Below are positions 1 to 10,732 of a stretch of DNA of 64,000 nucleotides, piece by piece. Position 1 is the first letter of the stretch, and every line of letters begins with the position of its first letter. This DNA is from Astropecten irregularis (lineage: Eukaryota; Echinodermata; Asteroidea; Paxillosida; Astropectinidae). Both the position numbers and the translations under genes were made by a program. Under the pieces are notes generated by a model. The model saw only the letters and a program-made list of their open reading frames with translations, was not told the DNA's origin and ran no database searches. Where the stretch lies: positions 27,652,001 through 27,716,000 of the forward strand of contig OZ020244.1 of assembly GCA_963971285.1 (NCBI GenBank), in the 5' to 3' direction.

Positions 1-158
1 TTATCAATTTCAGTCCAGTTTTGCTCAAATTCTACATGGTGACAGCCAAGTCATGGCTGTATCATGTATCTGAATATTGAAGTGATAAACTGTTTAATTT
101 TCATATAATAGTTCTCGACACCAAGTGTTGCGGTTTTGTTTGGGACGCCCTGTATAGC
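1..158. repeat. Dispersed repeat copy A, mariner-like terminus
   Basis: This stretch matches 20455-20612 over its whole length by eye, with scattered differences: both share the phrases around 'ctcaaattctacatggtgay', 'gaagtgataaac' and 'atagttctcgacac'. Both end in a run close to GGGACRCCCTGTA. Read on the minus strand that is TACAGGGYGTCCC, which resembles tc1/mariner-type ends. The copy is cut by the left edge of the window. The superfamily is inferred from one terminus only. Confidence 0.5.
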
Positions 159-1074
159 AAAAGTTTGTGTTTATAGAAAATATGACATTTGGACATTCCG
201 TGCATGGCCATAATGATCTCCGTGGGAAGAACTGCACTTGTCGAGAATGCGACGAGACGGACTCAATTGCCATAGCGTTAAAAAATTATGTGAAATTCGA
301 AAAAACAAACAAAATTTGACGAATGACTGCATTCTGTCAGTAAATATTGTACAGGCAGCTATAGACGACCAGTTATAGGCCTAATTGATTCTCAAAGCAA
401 AACAAATAAATACGTCATAAAACATGTTGGAATAAACCGGAACTGTCGCCTCTATGAAAATCAATACCATTGATTTCTGTCAAAGAGTTTTATGAATGAC
501 TGATGACGAATAAAAACCAAGTATTCGTGTCAAGTACGTGCGTTCCTGTATGGCACAGTTTGGTAACGTGAGGGACATAATGGGGTTATGAGGTCGACCT
601 ATATTATTCTGTCCTTGGATGGGCGGGTTGATGGTATGTGCGTACTGTGCATCTGGCTACTAGCTAGCTTATGCATGTCATTATGAGGGAGGGTTCAGAA
701 AAGTTCGGATGGGGGTTTCAACTTTTCTCTAAAAGTAATCTTCACTTTTAAATTCGTTGTATGTGTATACGTACCCAGTCCGGATCTTCAGAATCTTCTC
801 CTATGTTGTCTATGACGTTGCCTGCAATTTGAAAAACAATAATTATACATATACGATCCGATAATAAATAATTGGTGGTTTTTTAGTCACCTCTACGGTA
901 CCCACACCTCAAGTGAAAAGAAATGAAAAAATGCTGCGTCGTAGCACATTGTGTTTAGCTTCATTCTTTGATTGTTTATTTCATTTTGACAATAAACTTA
1001 AAATTTTTATATTTTCTTATTTGGAGTATCCCCTGTCTTATCTATAAAAAGGGACTATAAACGTTTAAAGGTAC
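159..1074. other. Intergenic, nothing recognised
   Basis: AT-rich DNA with no ORF of note, no RNA gene and no clear inverted repeat. I see nothing to annotate. Confidence 0.5.
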
Positions 1075-1440
1075 TTAAAGGTGGTATCATACATTGGTTT
1101 TTGTCAAAGAAATACAGATTAATGGGCAAAAATATCAAGGACGATACAGTAATAGTCATCTGTGAAAATTATAGCGCCATACGGTGCCCACTTTTTGAGA
1201 AAACAGTGAAAAACGGCCACAGTATTTCTTAAGACTTTTTTTCTTTTATTTTTGATCTTTTAAAAGATCAAAAAGATTTTCGGTCGTTGTTTTACTAATT
1301 TCTGGATAAATACAGCATTTCAGGCAGAAAAATTTGAAAGGTATGTTTCTACCACCACCATCTTCATACCCTGTAAGTTATACGTAAATCTGTGAACATT
1401 TCTGTTTTGGTGTCTTACCAAAGTATGATACTACCTTTAA
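1075..1440 (-). mobile_element. TTAA-flanked MITE family 1, copy 1
   Basis: Non-coding 366-bp element with inverted ends (TTAAAGGTGGTATCATAC on the left; GTATGATACTACCTTTAA on the right) and TTAA at both boundaries. The interior is shared with the elements at 17747, 19676, 28930 and 58515, but in reverse orientation. TTAA target duplications plus AGG termini fit Kolobok-like MITEs; piggyBac is the alternative. It has no coding capacity. Confidence 0.75.
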
Positions 1441-2349
1441 ATAATTGTTAAGATAGGGGAGCACTATGTCCAATTTTTCCCTAACGTCGACTTGTGTTAC
1501 ATAACGTTTCCACATAAAGCAACTCTTACCAATATAATAATAATAAAACACAAGTTATATAATTAATGATATGCGCACGACTTTACTTTTACTTTCTAAG
1601 TCGAACGTTTCTCGTTCATCGCTTTATCGGACGGTGCATGGCTTTAATGGCAAACTATGTTAATTATCAGAATTTGCTTTCAACAAAATCAGATTAAAAA
1701 AATTAAATTGCAAGGGGTAATTTGTGTTAACTTAAGCAAGGAGATAGGTAGCGAGATTTAATTTGGTTACAATCCTTCATCAGGGAATTCTCTATACCGT
1801 ACGCCACCTGGCTGCAGGCGTGGTATTGAGCGTTTATAAGGTATAGGCCTCCACTCCTTCCGTGATAATCACACAATCCAGTCATTTTAAAGTCACTGTA
1901 TTGTGATAACCACATTCAGACAACGTGCGTACATTGCCGATTCATGCCATTTTGGTAGTTTATAATGTAGTTTACAACGTCGTGTCATGGGAAGATGTAC
2001 TGATAACGGAAATGAATTAATGCATCAATTTTCAAAACTTTTACGTTCGTCACAACAGAGACTTATAAAAGCACGTCGAACAATTCATTACTGAGCTGAC
2101 ATTTTGTGTCAGTTTTCTTTCTCTCGCCAAATTCCAGTTTGCTCGTGCTTTAAAAAAACAGTAATTCAACATCGTAAAGCATAGGTGTCGATTTCTTTTC
2201 ATGATTGGGAGGGATGATTGGTGATTTGGTGTCCTGCGCGAGGGAGCGAAGGGACGAGCGGGGGAGGCTGTGGGAGGCGGGATACCCCCTCCCAAACCAG
2301 GGACTCTTTAATACAAAAGTCGCATTTTAAAGTATTATAAAACGATATT
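1441..2349. other. Intergenic, nothing recognised
   Basis: No supported gene. A GC-rich patch at about 2225-2300 (purine-rich runs followed by a C run) stands out from the AT-rich surroundings but carries no coding signal. Confidence 0.5.
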
Positions 2350-2394
2350 CAGTAGAATTGAACATACAGTAGTATAAATTCACTGCGAAAACTA

Positions 2395-3070
2395 AAGAAA
2401 CTAGAGTTTATAGCTGTTAGAAACAGCGCATAAGTCTTTTCCGCATATGGTATTTTAAATTGATATAAAGATATATAATATGCTATACAAAGAAAGGGAT
2501 CCCTCCTAGCTCTTACCACTTTCTTATGAGGAGCTACTTCCTGCTTGGCCGGATGAAGAGGTCACAGAGGTCAAGCAATGTGTCACAAAGAAAGACCTTG
2601 CCTTACATGGACTTTTGGTGTATGAATCATGATCATACCTCTTACCACTTTAAAATGAGAAGCTACTTCCTGTTTGACCGGAAGTAGAGGTCACAGAGGT
2701 CAAGAAATGGAACACAAATGAAAGACCTTGCCTTACATTGACCTTTGGTAAAAGAATCATGATCAAAGCTCTTACCACTTTTAAACGAGGAGCTACTTCC
2801 TGTTTGACCGGAAGTAGAGGTCACAGGGGTCAACCAATGTATCACAAAGAAAAACCCTGCCTAACAATCACTCTTGGTGAAAGAATTAAGTTAAAATCTC
2901 AAACCGTAGATTTTTTGTTGATTTTTAAAGATTTTGATTATTAAATTCAAATCGCTGGTCACATGACACCTGATGACGTCACGATGATGAAAAGTTTCGG
3001 GAGACAACTACCCTATATGGACTTCCTTCAGACCAAGTTTGGTCAAGTACATTTTGTCCAAATTTGGTGA
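2395..3070. repeat. Complex dispersed repeat with internal 130-bp tandem subunits, copy 1
   Basis: It contains three tandem subunits of 129-130 bp, starting at about 2510, 2639 and 2769. Each runs from CTCTTACCACTT through a CTACTTCCTG / GGAAGTAGAGGTCA inner hairpin to GGTGAAAGAATCA. They are followed by a conserved tail (TGACGTCA..., GTTTCGGGAGACAAC, CTTCAGACCAAGTTTGG). The same order recurs at 5400-5985 and, with fewer subunits, at 5990-6330. The tail alone recurs at 9500-9610. The class of element is unknown. Confidence 0.7.
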
Positions 3071-3530
3071 CCGTCAACCCTGCACTAATTTAGCTATGGC
3101 TTACTTAGTAAATTACTTTTTTTCACAGTAAAGATGATGTTTTTCAAACGCCTATATATTTGCAGTAGATGCTTGTACAGCATTTATTTTTTATTTCATC
3201 CTGTAGAGGAGATCACGTTCTTTCATTTGATGTATAACTTGACAATAAACGGTGATTTCTAAAGGCACAAACGTGGTTGTAATTATACCCCCAAAACAGG
3301 TTTTTAAAACCCTCTCAAAGTTGTAAAAAGTACCTTTTTTTGCAGAAAATTTAAATTGCCCCGTACTCGGTCACTGTGGGATTATAGATCGAGCTACTCT
3401 ATCATGTGATATGGTACCAGGTGGGGATCCAATGGCCAAGATTTGAACTTAATTCGCTGACCCCTCACCTTGTCGTTTTCAAGATTTTGCATGGTCTTCT
3501 CGCAGACTGACACTTAATACAAAGAACAAA
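3071..3530. other. Intergenic, nothing recognised
   Basis: No gene, repeat or RNA feature identified between the complex repeat and the 5S copies. Confidence 0.4.
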
Positions 3531-3637
3531 CTACGTTGAATACACCGGTTCTCGTCCGATCACCGAAGTTAAGCAACGTCGGGCTTGGTTAGTACTTGAA
3601 TGGGAAACCGTCTGGGAATACCAGGTTTCGTAGGCTT
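3531..3637 (+). pseudogene. 5S rRNA gene copy 1, 5'-truncated
   Basis: The sequence follows metazoan 5S rRNA from about base 14 (ACGTTGAATACACCGG) through the internal control region (GAAGTTAAGCAACG; GGTTAGTACTTGAATGGG) to GTAGGC and a T run that would serve as RNA polymerase III terminator. The first 13 or so bases, which should pair with the 3' end, are replaced by unrelated sequence. Helix I therefore cannot form and the copy should be dead. It lies 350 bp upstream of a full-length copy in the same orientation, and the spacer is duplicated with it. Confidence 0.75.
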
Positions 3638-4212
3638 TTTGCTACTTTTCACGGCACACATGCAGCTTTCATGAAAACTTTTGCACTGGGTCCGTTGAGT
3701 CAAAATCAAGGCGCCGAGCTGATTATCATAATCTGTGTACCCTTGTTGTTTTTGTTTTGTTTTGTTTTGTTTTTATAATGTGCATTTTCTTCTTGTGGTG
3801 AGATGAATCTGATCGGCATGAAATACGTGTAATCGTTACGCTTAAATGTCGTTCGACACGTTCTTTCGCCTACTACCATACTACGTTGAATACACCGGTT
3901 CTCGTCCGATCACCGAAGTTAAGCAACGTCGGGCTTGGTTAGTACTGGAATGGGATACCGTCTGGGAATACCAGGTCTCGTAGGCTTTTTGCTACCTTTC
4001 ACGACACACATGCAGCTTTCAGCACAACTTTTGCACTGGGTCCGTTGAGTCAAAATCAAGGCGCCGATCTGATTATCATAATATGTGTACCCTCGGTTTT
4101 ATTTTTTTAATAATGTGCATTTTCTTCTTGTGGTGAGATGAATCTGATCGGCAAGAAATACGTGTAATCGTTATGCTTAAATGTTGTCGTTCCACACGTT
4201 CTTTCGCCTATA
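3638..4212 (+). repeat. 5S rDNA spacer tandem repeat (two units, 350-bp period)
   Basis: The spacer after each 5S copy is nearly the same: GCTACTTTTCACG, GGGTCCGTTGAGTCAAAATC, GTGGTGAGATGAATCTGATC, TTCTTTCGCCTA. The main difference is a TTTTG-repeat stretch at about 3752-3775 that is shorter in the second unit. The arrangement is that of a small excised piece of a tandem 5S array. Confidence 0.7.
3868..3987 (+). rRNA. 5S rRNA gene copy 2, full length
   Basis: A 120-nt 5S rRNA sequence. The 5' GCCTAC pairs with the 3' GTAGGC (helix I), the internal control region is present (GAAGTTAAGCAACGTCGG; GGTTAGTACTGGAATGGG), and a T5 terminator follows. Compared with the general metazoan 5S pattern it carries several substitutions, for example ACTACGTTG near the 5' side and GGGATACCG in place of the usual GGGWGACCG. 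It may be a variant or a decaying orphan rather than a main-array gene. It forms a dimer with copy 1 (period 350 bp). A third unit is broken at about 4210, right after its first bases, GCCTA. Confidence 0.75.
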
Positions 4213-4276
4213 CACCGTAGCATCCAGTTCTTAAAGGTTACCTGTAATATGGATGAAAGTGCTTTCATATTATTGC

Positions 4277-4660
4277 TTAAAGGGATTGCATACGTTTGGT
4301 AATTTGAGCCTACTGTTTGTTTCAAACCAATATAATTGTATATATATACCATAAAACTAACCTGTGAAAGTTTCAATTCAAAAGGTGGTAGCGTTTTTGA
4401 GATTTTGGCGACAAACTAGAGCGGTTATTTCACGCCAGAGAACAGTTAGTCAATAGCTGAGAAGCGTTACGGCCATAACGCTTCTCAGATTCATAATTTT
4501 TGGGGATAAAAAGTGACATATTTTTCCATAACCGCGGTACTTCGAATTGAACGTTTCTCAATATGCATTATACTATCCAAAGCAGCTGTACTTCTCACCA
4601 AGCAAGTTTTTATTGCCATAAATTTTCAGAGTCATTACCAAACGTATGCAATGCCTTTAA
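4277..4660. mobile_element. TTAA-flanked MITE, family 2
   Basis: The inverted ends match over about 27 bp (TTAAAGGGATTGCATACGTT on the left against AACGTATGCAATGCCTTTAA on the right), with TTAA at both limits. Inside, 4455-4490 is a strong hairpin (GAGAAGCGTTA / TAACGCTTCTC). It is non-coding and looks like a Kolobok- or piggyBac-type MITE distinct from family 1. Confidence 0.75.
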
Positions 4661-5399
4661 TGCATAATTAATGACTATATATACTTTTTTAGAACGAACA
4701 ATAATAGACATGTTGAATTTTATGACAATACAGATGTATTTAACTTTATATGAGTTTTTATTTAAGGTACCCTTTAAGTTGTCTGACGACGGTTAGCAGT
4801 TCCACGGCAGTCGCAGTAACTCAATGTCACAAGCAAAATCCTCGTGCATCCTACATGTAGGCCTACGTATATAATAAATCCTGAAAAAAAATAAATGTTC
4901 CTATTGTAACATACTATGCAAAGTAGCCGAAAATATACAAAACAGAACAAAATTATTGCCTTGGTTTCTTTTATTAAAAGGCTATAAAGATAGTAGTTTT
5001 TCAATGTTAGCCTTTATTTATCAATTTAATATGGGGATCAATATTGCTTTATTTACATGTTTTGCTCGGTATTACAGTATGGTTTACGATTGTAATTATT
5101 TCTTACGAGCGGATGGGACCGCGCATACAGCTGAAGTTTACATGCAGATTCACGAGCAAAACGTTTTTGTGATATTTCTTATGGCTGCTTGGATAGAAAT
5201 ATGGATTTAATGGACTAAACGGTATTCTTTGCTTTGATATAAACAACAATCTGCTTCATATTTTAGAGGATTTTTTGTTTACAGTAAAGGAGCCTGGTGT
5301 TTCAGCTGGCGCCAGGTACAACCAACACGAGACAGATCAATGTACTACATACACCAAATGCAGGGATAATTGTACGATTCCGTCGAACAGGCCTAAACT
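4661..5399. other. Intergenic, nothing recognised
   Basis: Short open frames of up to about 85 codons occur on both strands here, but none has a recognisable domain, a good start context or coding-like composition. No gene is claimed. Confidence 0.4.
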
Positions 5400-6330
5400 A
5401 AACTAGAGATTGTGTCTGTTGAAAACAGAACACAAGGCTTTTCCGTTTTATGACATTAAAATAAATTGTCAAAACCTTTAACACATAAAGACATTTGATT
5501 AAGATATTTAATTAAGCCTACTTTTAATATTCTTCGTCATGTTTGTGTCACAAAGAAAGACCTTGCCAGACATTGATATTTGGTGAAAGAATCAGGATCC
5601 TAGCTCTTACCACTTTTAAATGAGAAGCTACTTCCAGTTTGACCGGAAGAAGAGGTCACTGAGGTCAAGCAATTTGTCACAAAGAAAGACCTTGCCTAAC
5701 ATTGACTTTTGGTGAAAGAATCATGATCCTAGCTCTTACCACTTTTAAATGAGAAGCTACTTCCTGTTTGACCGGAAGTAAAGGTCACAGAGGTCAAGCA
5801 ATGTGTTAAAAAGAAAGACCTTGCCTAGTATTGACACTTGTTGAAAGAATTAATTTAATATCTCAAACGGTTGATTTTTAAAGATTTTGATTATTAAATT
5901 TAAATTGTTTGTAATTTGACACCTGATGACGTAATGATGACGTCATTGTTCGCGGTACAACTGGGCCTCATGGACTTTACTTGGACCATTTATTAAGGCT
6001 TTTCCGCATACGATAATTATTATAAATTGATATTATAAAATGTTATACAAAGAACTAGAAATGGATCCCTCATATGGACAAATAATGATCCTAGCTCACA
6101 GAGGTCAATTAATGTGTCACCAAGAAAGACCGTGCCTAACATTCACTTTTGGTGAAAGAATCAACTTACTCTCTCAAACCGTTGATTGATTTTTAAAGAA
6201 TTTGATTATTAAATTCAAATCGCTTGTAATTTGACACCAGATGACGTCATGATGACAAAACGTTTCGGGAGAAAACAACCCTATAAGGACATACTTCAGA
6301 CCAAGTTAAAATCGGCTGTTTAAATGTACG
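5400..6330. repeat. Complex dispersed repeat, copies 2 and 3
   Basis: Two further copies of the repeat seen at 2395-3070. Copy 2 (about 5400-5985) has subunits starting near 5540, 5605 and 5736. Copy 3 (about 5990-6330) keeps one shortened subunit and the tail with TGACGTCATGATGAC and GTTTCGGGAGA. The direct arrangement suggests local duplication. Confidence 0.65.
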
Positions 6331-6499
6331 ATTAAGTCTGTGGATCATTGCAATTGTTTTCATGCAATATAATATTCCCACAGCCTACATGGATAGCATT
6401 TCGGTTAGTGTATGCATGTACGAAGTTTTGAATCAATCGGACATCACATGTCATCATATGTTTTTAATACACAGGGAAAAGACGTATACATGTTGTGTA

Positions 6500-6790
6500 C
6501 TCGTTGAGTGATCTCCCATGTGCCGTTCCCAGGTTGCAGCATTGTTGCGTGTATCATTGAAACGATCCCTGGGGTGTGGCGGTGTGTGCGTGGTTTCATG
6601 GCTTCTGACTGCCAAACGAACAAGGATAGTTGACTATTGGGGTCACCACCAACGTAGGGCTGGATGGCTCAGTTGGTAGAGCGCCTGTACGGTTTTCAGG
6701 AGGTCGCCGGTTCGAATCCCGCTCCAGTCAATTTTTCTTTGTTCACTTTTCAACGACTTAAAAATACTCAGTCAGTTTCCCTTGTGGTTA
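6500..6790 (+). repeat. tRNA-derived SINE-like repeat, copy 1
   Basis: The tRNA-like core at 6658-6730 can be folded: the acceptor arm GGCTGGA pairs with TCCAGTC, the D arm is GCTC...GAGC, and the T arm contains GGTTCGAATCC, which is also the RNA polymerase III B box. The anticodon arm (CCTG/CAGG) has an abnormal loop, so it is not a working tRNA. The upstream 150 bp and the downstream tail (CAGTTTCCCTTGTGGTTAT) recur with the cores at 18.6-18.9 kb and 62.06 kb, which makes this a repeat family rather than a tRNA gene. Confidence 0.7.
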
Positions 6791-7445
6791 TTTCACGAAT
6801 ATGTTATAAAAATTGTTTGAAAATGATATAAAAAAAACGTACGTGCATTGTCTATGAGGGAAAATATAAATTTAGTTTTGAGTCAACGGTCAATCGGACA
6901 TCACGTCCCGACCCAGTGCGCAAGTCAAAGTCGGGCCAGCAGCGGCTAAGCGGCATCGGCACGCCGCCCATCCACCGACCGTGGTCCGCCGGTGCATGGT
7001 GGTTGCCACTATGAAACGGCCGTGTAAAACGGACCACCGTGTACTTACAATGGTCGTCCAGCCGAGGTCGGGCCGATGGGGGACCATTACAAAATAATAT
7101 CGAGAACATGAAATCACTCTGATCTGATGACACTAAAGTCTAGGGGAAATGGCGTGACATATTTAATTTGTTCATGTGTAAAACTTATCATATTGCCACG
7201 TAAAATAATTATGGATCATTGCACTTTTCCATACAACTCTTCCCAAGTATTAAGTTGTACATGTATAGCTAATATTAACACGACCCAAAAAATGACGTAC
7301 AATACTCCGCAACCTACATCGATAGCATTTCGACATGGAAATGTCTATGGCAAGATTATAAACGAAGTTTTGATCGAGTCACGCAATCCGCGGACATTAT
7401 TAATGAATGCCATACACTATGGTGTTCCATTTGTGCCGTTAATGC

Positions 7446-7610
7446 GTAGCGGTTTTTTTGCCGTCGCATTTTTTTTTTGCGTCGCATTTTTTTTTTTGCG
7501 GCGCATTTTTTTTTTCCGTCGCATTTTTATTTTTGCGGCGCATTTTTTTTTTTGCGGCGCATTTTTTTTTTTGCGGCGCATTTTTTTTTTGCGGCGCATT
7601 TTTTGGGGGA
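7446..7610 (+). repeat. Poly-T / GCGGCGCAT minisatellite
   Basis: About nine units of roughly 17 bp, each a run of 8-11 T followed by GCGGCGCA, GCGTCGCA or CCGTCGCA. An inverted relative of the same repeat lies at 9290-9400. The six-frame open frames across it only reflect the repeat. Confidence 0.85.
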
Positions 7611-8199
7611 TTATATGCTGAGCCCTTTGTTTGTATCCTTTTATGGGGGGCTAAAACATTATTTACAAAACGCGTTACATTAACATATTTAAATCTGGTT
7701 GATTGATATTTTCTGACAAGGCATTGCTAAAACAAGGCAGAGGAAGACCCCTGTTCTTCTCAGTTGGAATGTTAATTAACTGATTTCCACACTTAATTAT
7801 GTTAGTTCCGCTGGTGTCTTTCCCCCTGTGACCTGTGTCCGCCGCATGTGGGTTTAATTAGCCCCTTTCACACCGGGTCTACTTAGAGTTGCGTGGTGTT
7901 GCGTATCTTGTACGTCGAAATAAGGTTGCGTACTCTAGGTGAGCCTGCGTAAAATGTGTGTGCGACGGCGTATGGTTGCGTACCCAGTACAGAGTCACCG
8001 CACACCTATACCAGCATAATACTATTTGCGTACAGGCGCGTAGGTTGCGTATAACAGACGTAGGGTAGCGTACTATTGCGTAGGCATGGCGTACAAAAGC
8101 GTAGTGTTGCGTAGACTTTCGTTAAAACTGCGTATAACGTCTGGTGGCTAGTGCTCTGCGCCACGTACGCGAACAAATTAAACATGTTTAAGTTTTTGC

Positions 8200-8435
8200 C
8201 ATAGAGTTATATTTAGAAAACTAGAGTGCGCACTCACCGTGCCGTGCGTGACATGCGCTCGGCAACACACGGGGAATCAGAGATGGCGTCTCTAAGTGGG
8301 CAAAAATGGCAAAAACCGTGTAAAATGCCCGGATGTGCCTATTCTTTTACACAGTGCGCCCACTTTCATAATGGCGGCCAATTGCGCCGCGTCAAATCAG
8401 AGGTGCGCCCTCTAGTTTTTTAATATAACTCTATG
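8200..8435. mobile_element. Nested 236-bp MITE with 8-bp target duplication
   Basis: The ends begin CATAGAGTTATATT on the left and close with AATATAACTCTATG on the right. They are followed inward by CTAGAGTGCGCAC and GTGCGCCCTCTAG. The 8-bp GTTTTTGC at 8192-8199 is repeated exactly at 8436-8443. An 8-bp duplication fits the hAT or P superfamilies. No ORF. Confidence 0.85.
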
Positions 8436-8577
8436 GTTTTTGCGTATACATCTCGCGTACTCCTGCGTACTCTGCGTATTGTTATGTAAGCCAGCGTAGA
8501 GTAGCGTAGGAACAGCGTACGTAGGGCAGCATATAGGCAGCGTACAAGTCCCTACGCTACGCAACTGTACGTAAGGC

Positions 8578-8867
8578 CCGGGGTGCGTTCCGCTTGCGCG
8601 AACATACGCGAACATGTTCGCGCCGTTTGCGTTACGCTTGGATTTTGTAGTGGAACGCACACGCAACAAACCGCGAACATGTGTTGCGTACTGCGTCCAT
8701 CTTTCATTCGATGTAGTAAGCCAACTTCAGCAAACACCACCACTACAGCGTTTGCTATGTTAGGCGAACGTTGTGTGCGTGTTTGGCGAACAGCGCTTTC
8801 AGGTTTGAAAACGGTGGCGCACATTGTGCGCAGTGCGCGTAGTTAGCTGGAGTGGAACGCACCCCTG
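8578..8867. mobile_element. Nested GC-rich MITE with GGGTGCGTTCC ends
   Basis: The inverted ends are GGGGTGCGTTCC on the left and GGAACGCACCCC on the right. The interior is rich in CGCGAACATG-type motifs. It sits exactly within the right terminal region of the outer element, separating its CCCGG / GGTGTGAAAGG sequence. The exact target duplication is unclear. Confidence 0.6.
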
Positions 8868-8980
8868 GTGTGAAAGGGGCAGTTATGGAGGGGCGTCGTA
8901 AGTTTGTTAAGCCACTGGTGCGGGCACATTTCTTTGCCTTCGTTTATACCACGACCCTCTCCCAACCCTACCTTCTATCT

Positions 8981-9004
8981 TAACCCCCCCCCCCCCCCCC
9001 CCCC
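8981..9004 (+). repeat. Poly-C tract
   Basis: An uninterrupted run of about 22 C. It is a candidate G-quadruplex on the minus strand and prone to length error. Confidence 0.7.
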
Positions 9005-9289
9005 TACTACAAACTACAAACTATATGCCGCTTGAATTTTTCTGGGCTCGATTACACTGATATAAGCTTCGTTTTCCAATTTTTAGCACTATCATGGAGG
9101 TAGAAATAGAAATTCAAGAGGACTCGACTCCTTATAACTATTTACATAACCGTCAATTTGTTTACATATGGCTAGACCATTTTGGTCCGCTCATCTGATT
9201 TGTTTAACACGGCTACATGTATGATTGGCTTTTCCCTCCACACTCAAAGTTAAACAATTACCGATCATGTGATAGTCACGTGGAGTGAT

Positions 9290-9402
9290 GACGCAAAAAA
9301 AAAAAAGCGCCTCAAAAAAAAGAAAATGCGCCGCCAAAACAAAAATGCGCCGCCTAAAAAAAAATGCGACGGAAAAAAAAAATGCGCCGCAAAAAAAAAA
9401 GC
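9290..9402 (-). repeat. Poly-A / GCGCCGC minisatellite, inverted relative of 7446-7610
   Basis: About six units of a run of A followed by ATGCGCCGC or ATGCGACGG. This is the reverse complement of the units at 7446-7610, placing the two arrays in opposite orientation about 1.7 kb apart. Confidence 0.8.
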
Positions 9403-9663
9403 CGAGAGTTGATTCATTCGAGCATCATATGTTTTGTACATGACCATATTGTCACGTAATCTGTGTACAAAGATAACGGGCTGTGAGAAATATTTAAAAA
9501 TTCATATAAAATCAAGTCATGACGTCATGATGACGAAAAGTTTCGGGAGACAACTACCATATATGGACTTCCTTCAGACCAAGTTTGGTTTAATAAAATC
9601 GGCTGTTTAAAAGTGACCAAAGTGGGGTGCAGAATGCCCCTGTGTTTTGTCTATGGAAATTTT

Positions 9664-9870
9664 GGCGACAAGAAGAGGAAGAGGAAGAAGAGGAAGAAAA
9701 AAGAAAAAAGAAACAGAACAGAAATAAAGGCTTTTCGCTTGCGCGAAAAAGCCAAAAAAAAAGAAAAAAAGAACAGAACCGAAAGAAAGGCTTTTCGCTT
9801 GCGCGAAAAAGCCAAAAAACAGAACAAAAACAAAGGCTTTTCGCTTGCGCGAAAAAGCCAATAACAAGGA
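9664..9870 (+). repeat. Purine tract followed by three identical hairpins
   Basis: A polypurine tract (about 9670-9720, GAAGAGGAA-type) is followed by three hairpin units at 9729-9753, 9789-9813 and 9834-9858. Each has the stem GGCTTTTCGC / GCGAAAAAGCC with loop TTGC. They are separated by A-rich spacers containing AGAACAGAA or similar. The hairpins look identical in all three copies. The apparent ORFs are low-complexity. Confidence 0.8.
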
Positions 9871-10094
9871 TTATGTAATGTTTGTATACAATAAACTTGA
9901 ATGACATTCAACTTCGAAATATTGGGGGGGGGGGATGATAATACACGCCATCCCCCACCTGAAATATCCCCCGAGATCGACACCCATGACGTAGAGTATT
10001 TTTCTTCCTTAGTATGCTTGGATCCTTTTAGCTCCATGGATAATGATTCGTGGAAACATCTGGCAACAGCATTCCATGCATGCATATAAACCTT

Positions 10095-10663
10095 TAGTCT
10101 GGTTCCCGGACCCAAAAAGCGCCCGACTATTGTCTGTCAAATATAGGGTCCGGTATCGGCTACGTGTACTGGAGGGTCACGTGACCAAAATAGTCAATTT
10201 CTGACTTTTTACGGAAAAATCCGAAACATTACGAACTCGTTTTCGTTCAACTTCGGCTAGTAACGTTGACTTTCGGCTATTTCCGACAGGTCACGCGAGG
10301 TCATGTTCTTCAGGGAAAGACACGTCATGTACATATGTTTCATTCCGGCTACAGTTAGCCCAAATAGAGCATAATTATTGTTCACATACAACAGAGCACT
10401 TTTCCTATTATGCACTTTTGAGGAGTTTCTTGTTTGGTTTATTCCCACTCTTTGATTTCTTATTCTGTCCAGATAAAATTGCATGTGCTTACAAAAGTGC
10501 AAAAATGAATGCTAAAATTGAATCTCGCTAAACTCTAAAACTAGCTTCCGCGCCTGCGCAGACATGACAGCTGTGTCATGTTCTATTTTTAACCGTAGCC
10601 GATACCTGACCTAAGATTTTTAATAAGAGTCGTCTGGGAATCTTTGGGCAGGGAACCAGATTA
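10095..10663. mobile_element. 569-bp MITE, TAGTCTGGTTCCC family, copy 1
   Basis: The inverted ends are TAGTCTGGTTCCC and GGGAACCAGATTA. The 9-bp ATAAACCTT is present on both sides (10086-10094 and 10664-10672). A second full copy of exactly the same length lies at 25373-25941 with a different 9-bp duplication. Nine-bp duplications are typical of Mutator-like (MULE) elements. No coding capacity was found. Confidence 0.85.
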
Positions 10664-10732
10664 ATAAACCTTTAAATAACAAATATGATTGCGGTACCGT
10701 GCTGAGATTTTGGCTTCAACTAAACCTGCTGT

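Larger units (their letters stand above)
7861..8881. mobile_element. MITE with GCCCCTTTCACACC ends, carrying two nested insertions
   Basis: The outer inverted ends are GCCCCTTTCACACC at 7861 and GGTGTGAAAGGGGC ending at about 8881. Both arms are packed with the pentamer GCGTA and its complement, giving a long imperfect palindrome. Two further elements are nested inside it: 8200-8435 and about 8578-8867. I could not define an exact target duplication for the outer element. Confidence 0.6.

Noticed and set aside
6658..6730. tRNA gene
   Set aside because: The acceptor, D and T arms fold, but the anticodon loop is abnormal and the same unit recurs with shared non-tRNA flanks, so it is a tRNA-derived repeat.
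7127..7621. 164-codon plus-strand ORF and overlapping frames
   Set aside because: The coding-like length comes from the poly-T/GCGGCGC minisatellite (Phe/Arg runs); there is no domain and no conserved start.
9590..10115. Overlapping ORFs of 80-154 codons on both strands
   Set aside because: They run across the purine tract and the three hairpins; the repeated peptides (AFSRKRKAF) are translations of the repeat.
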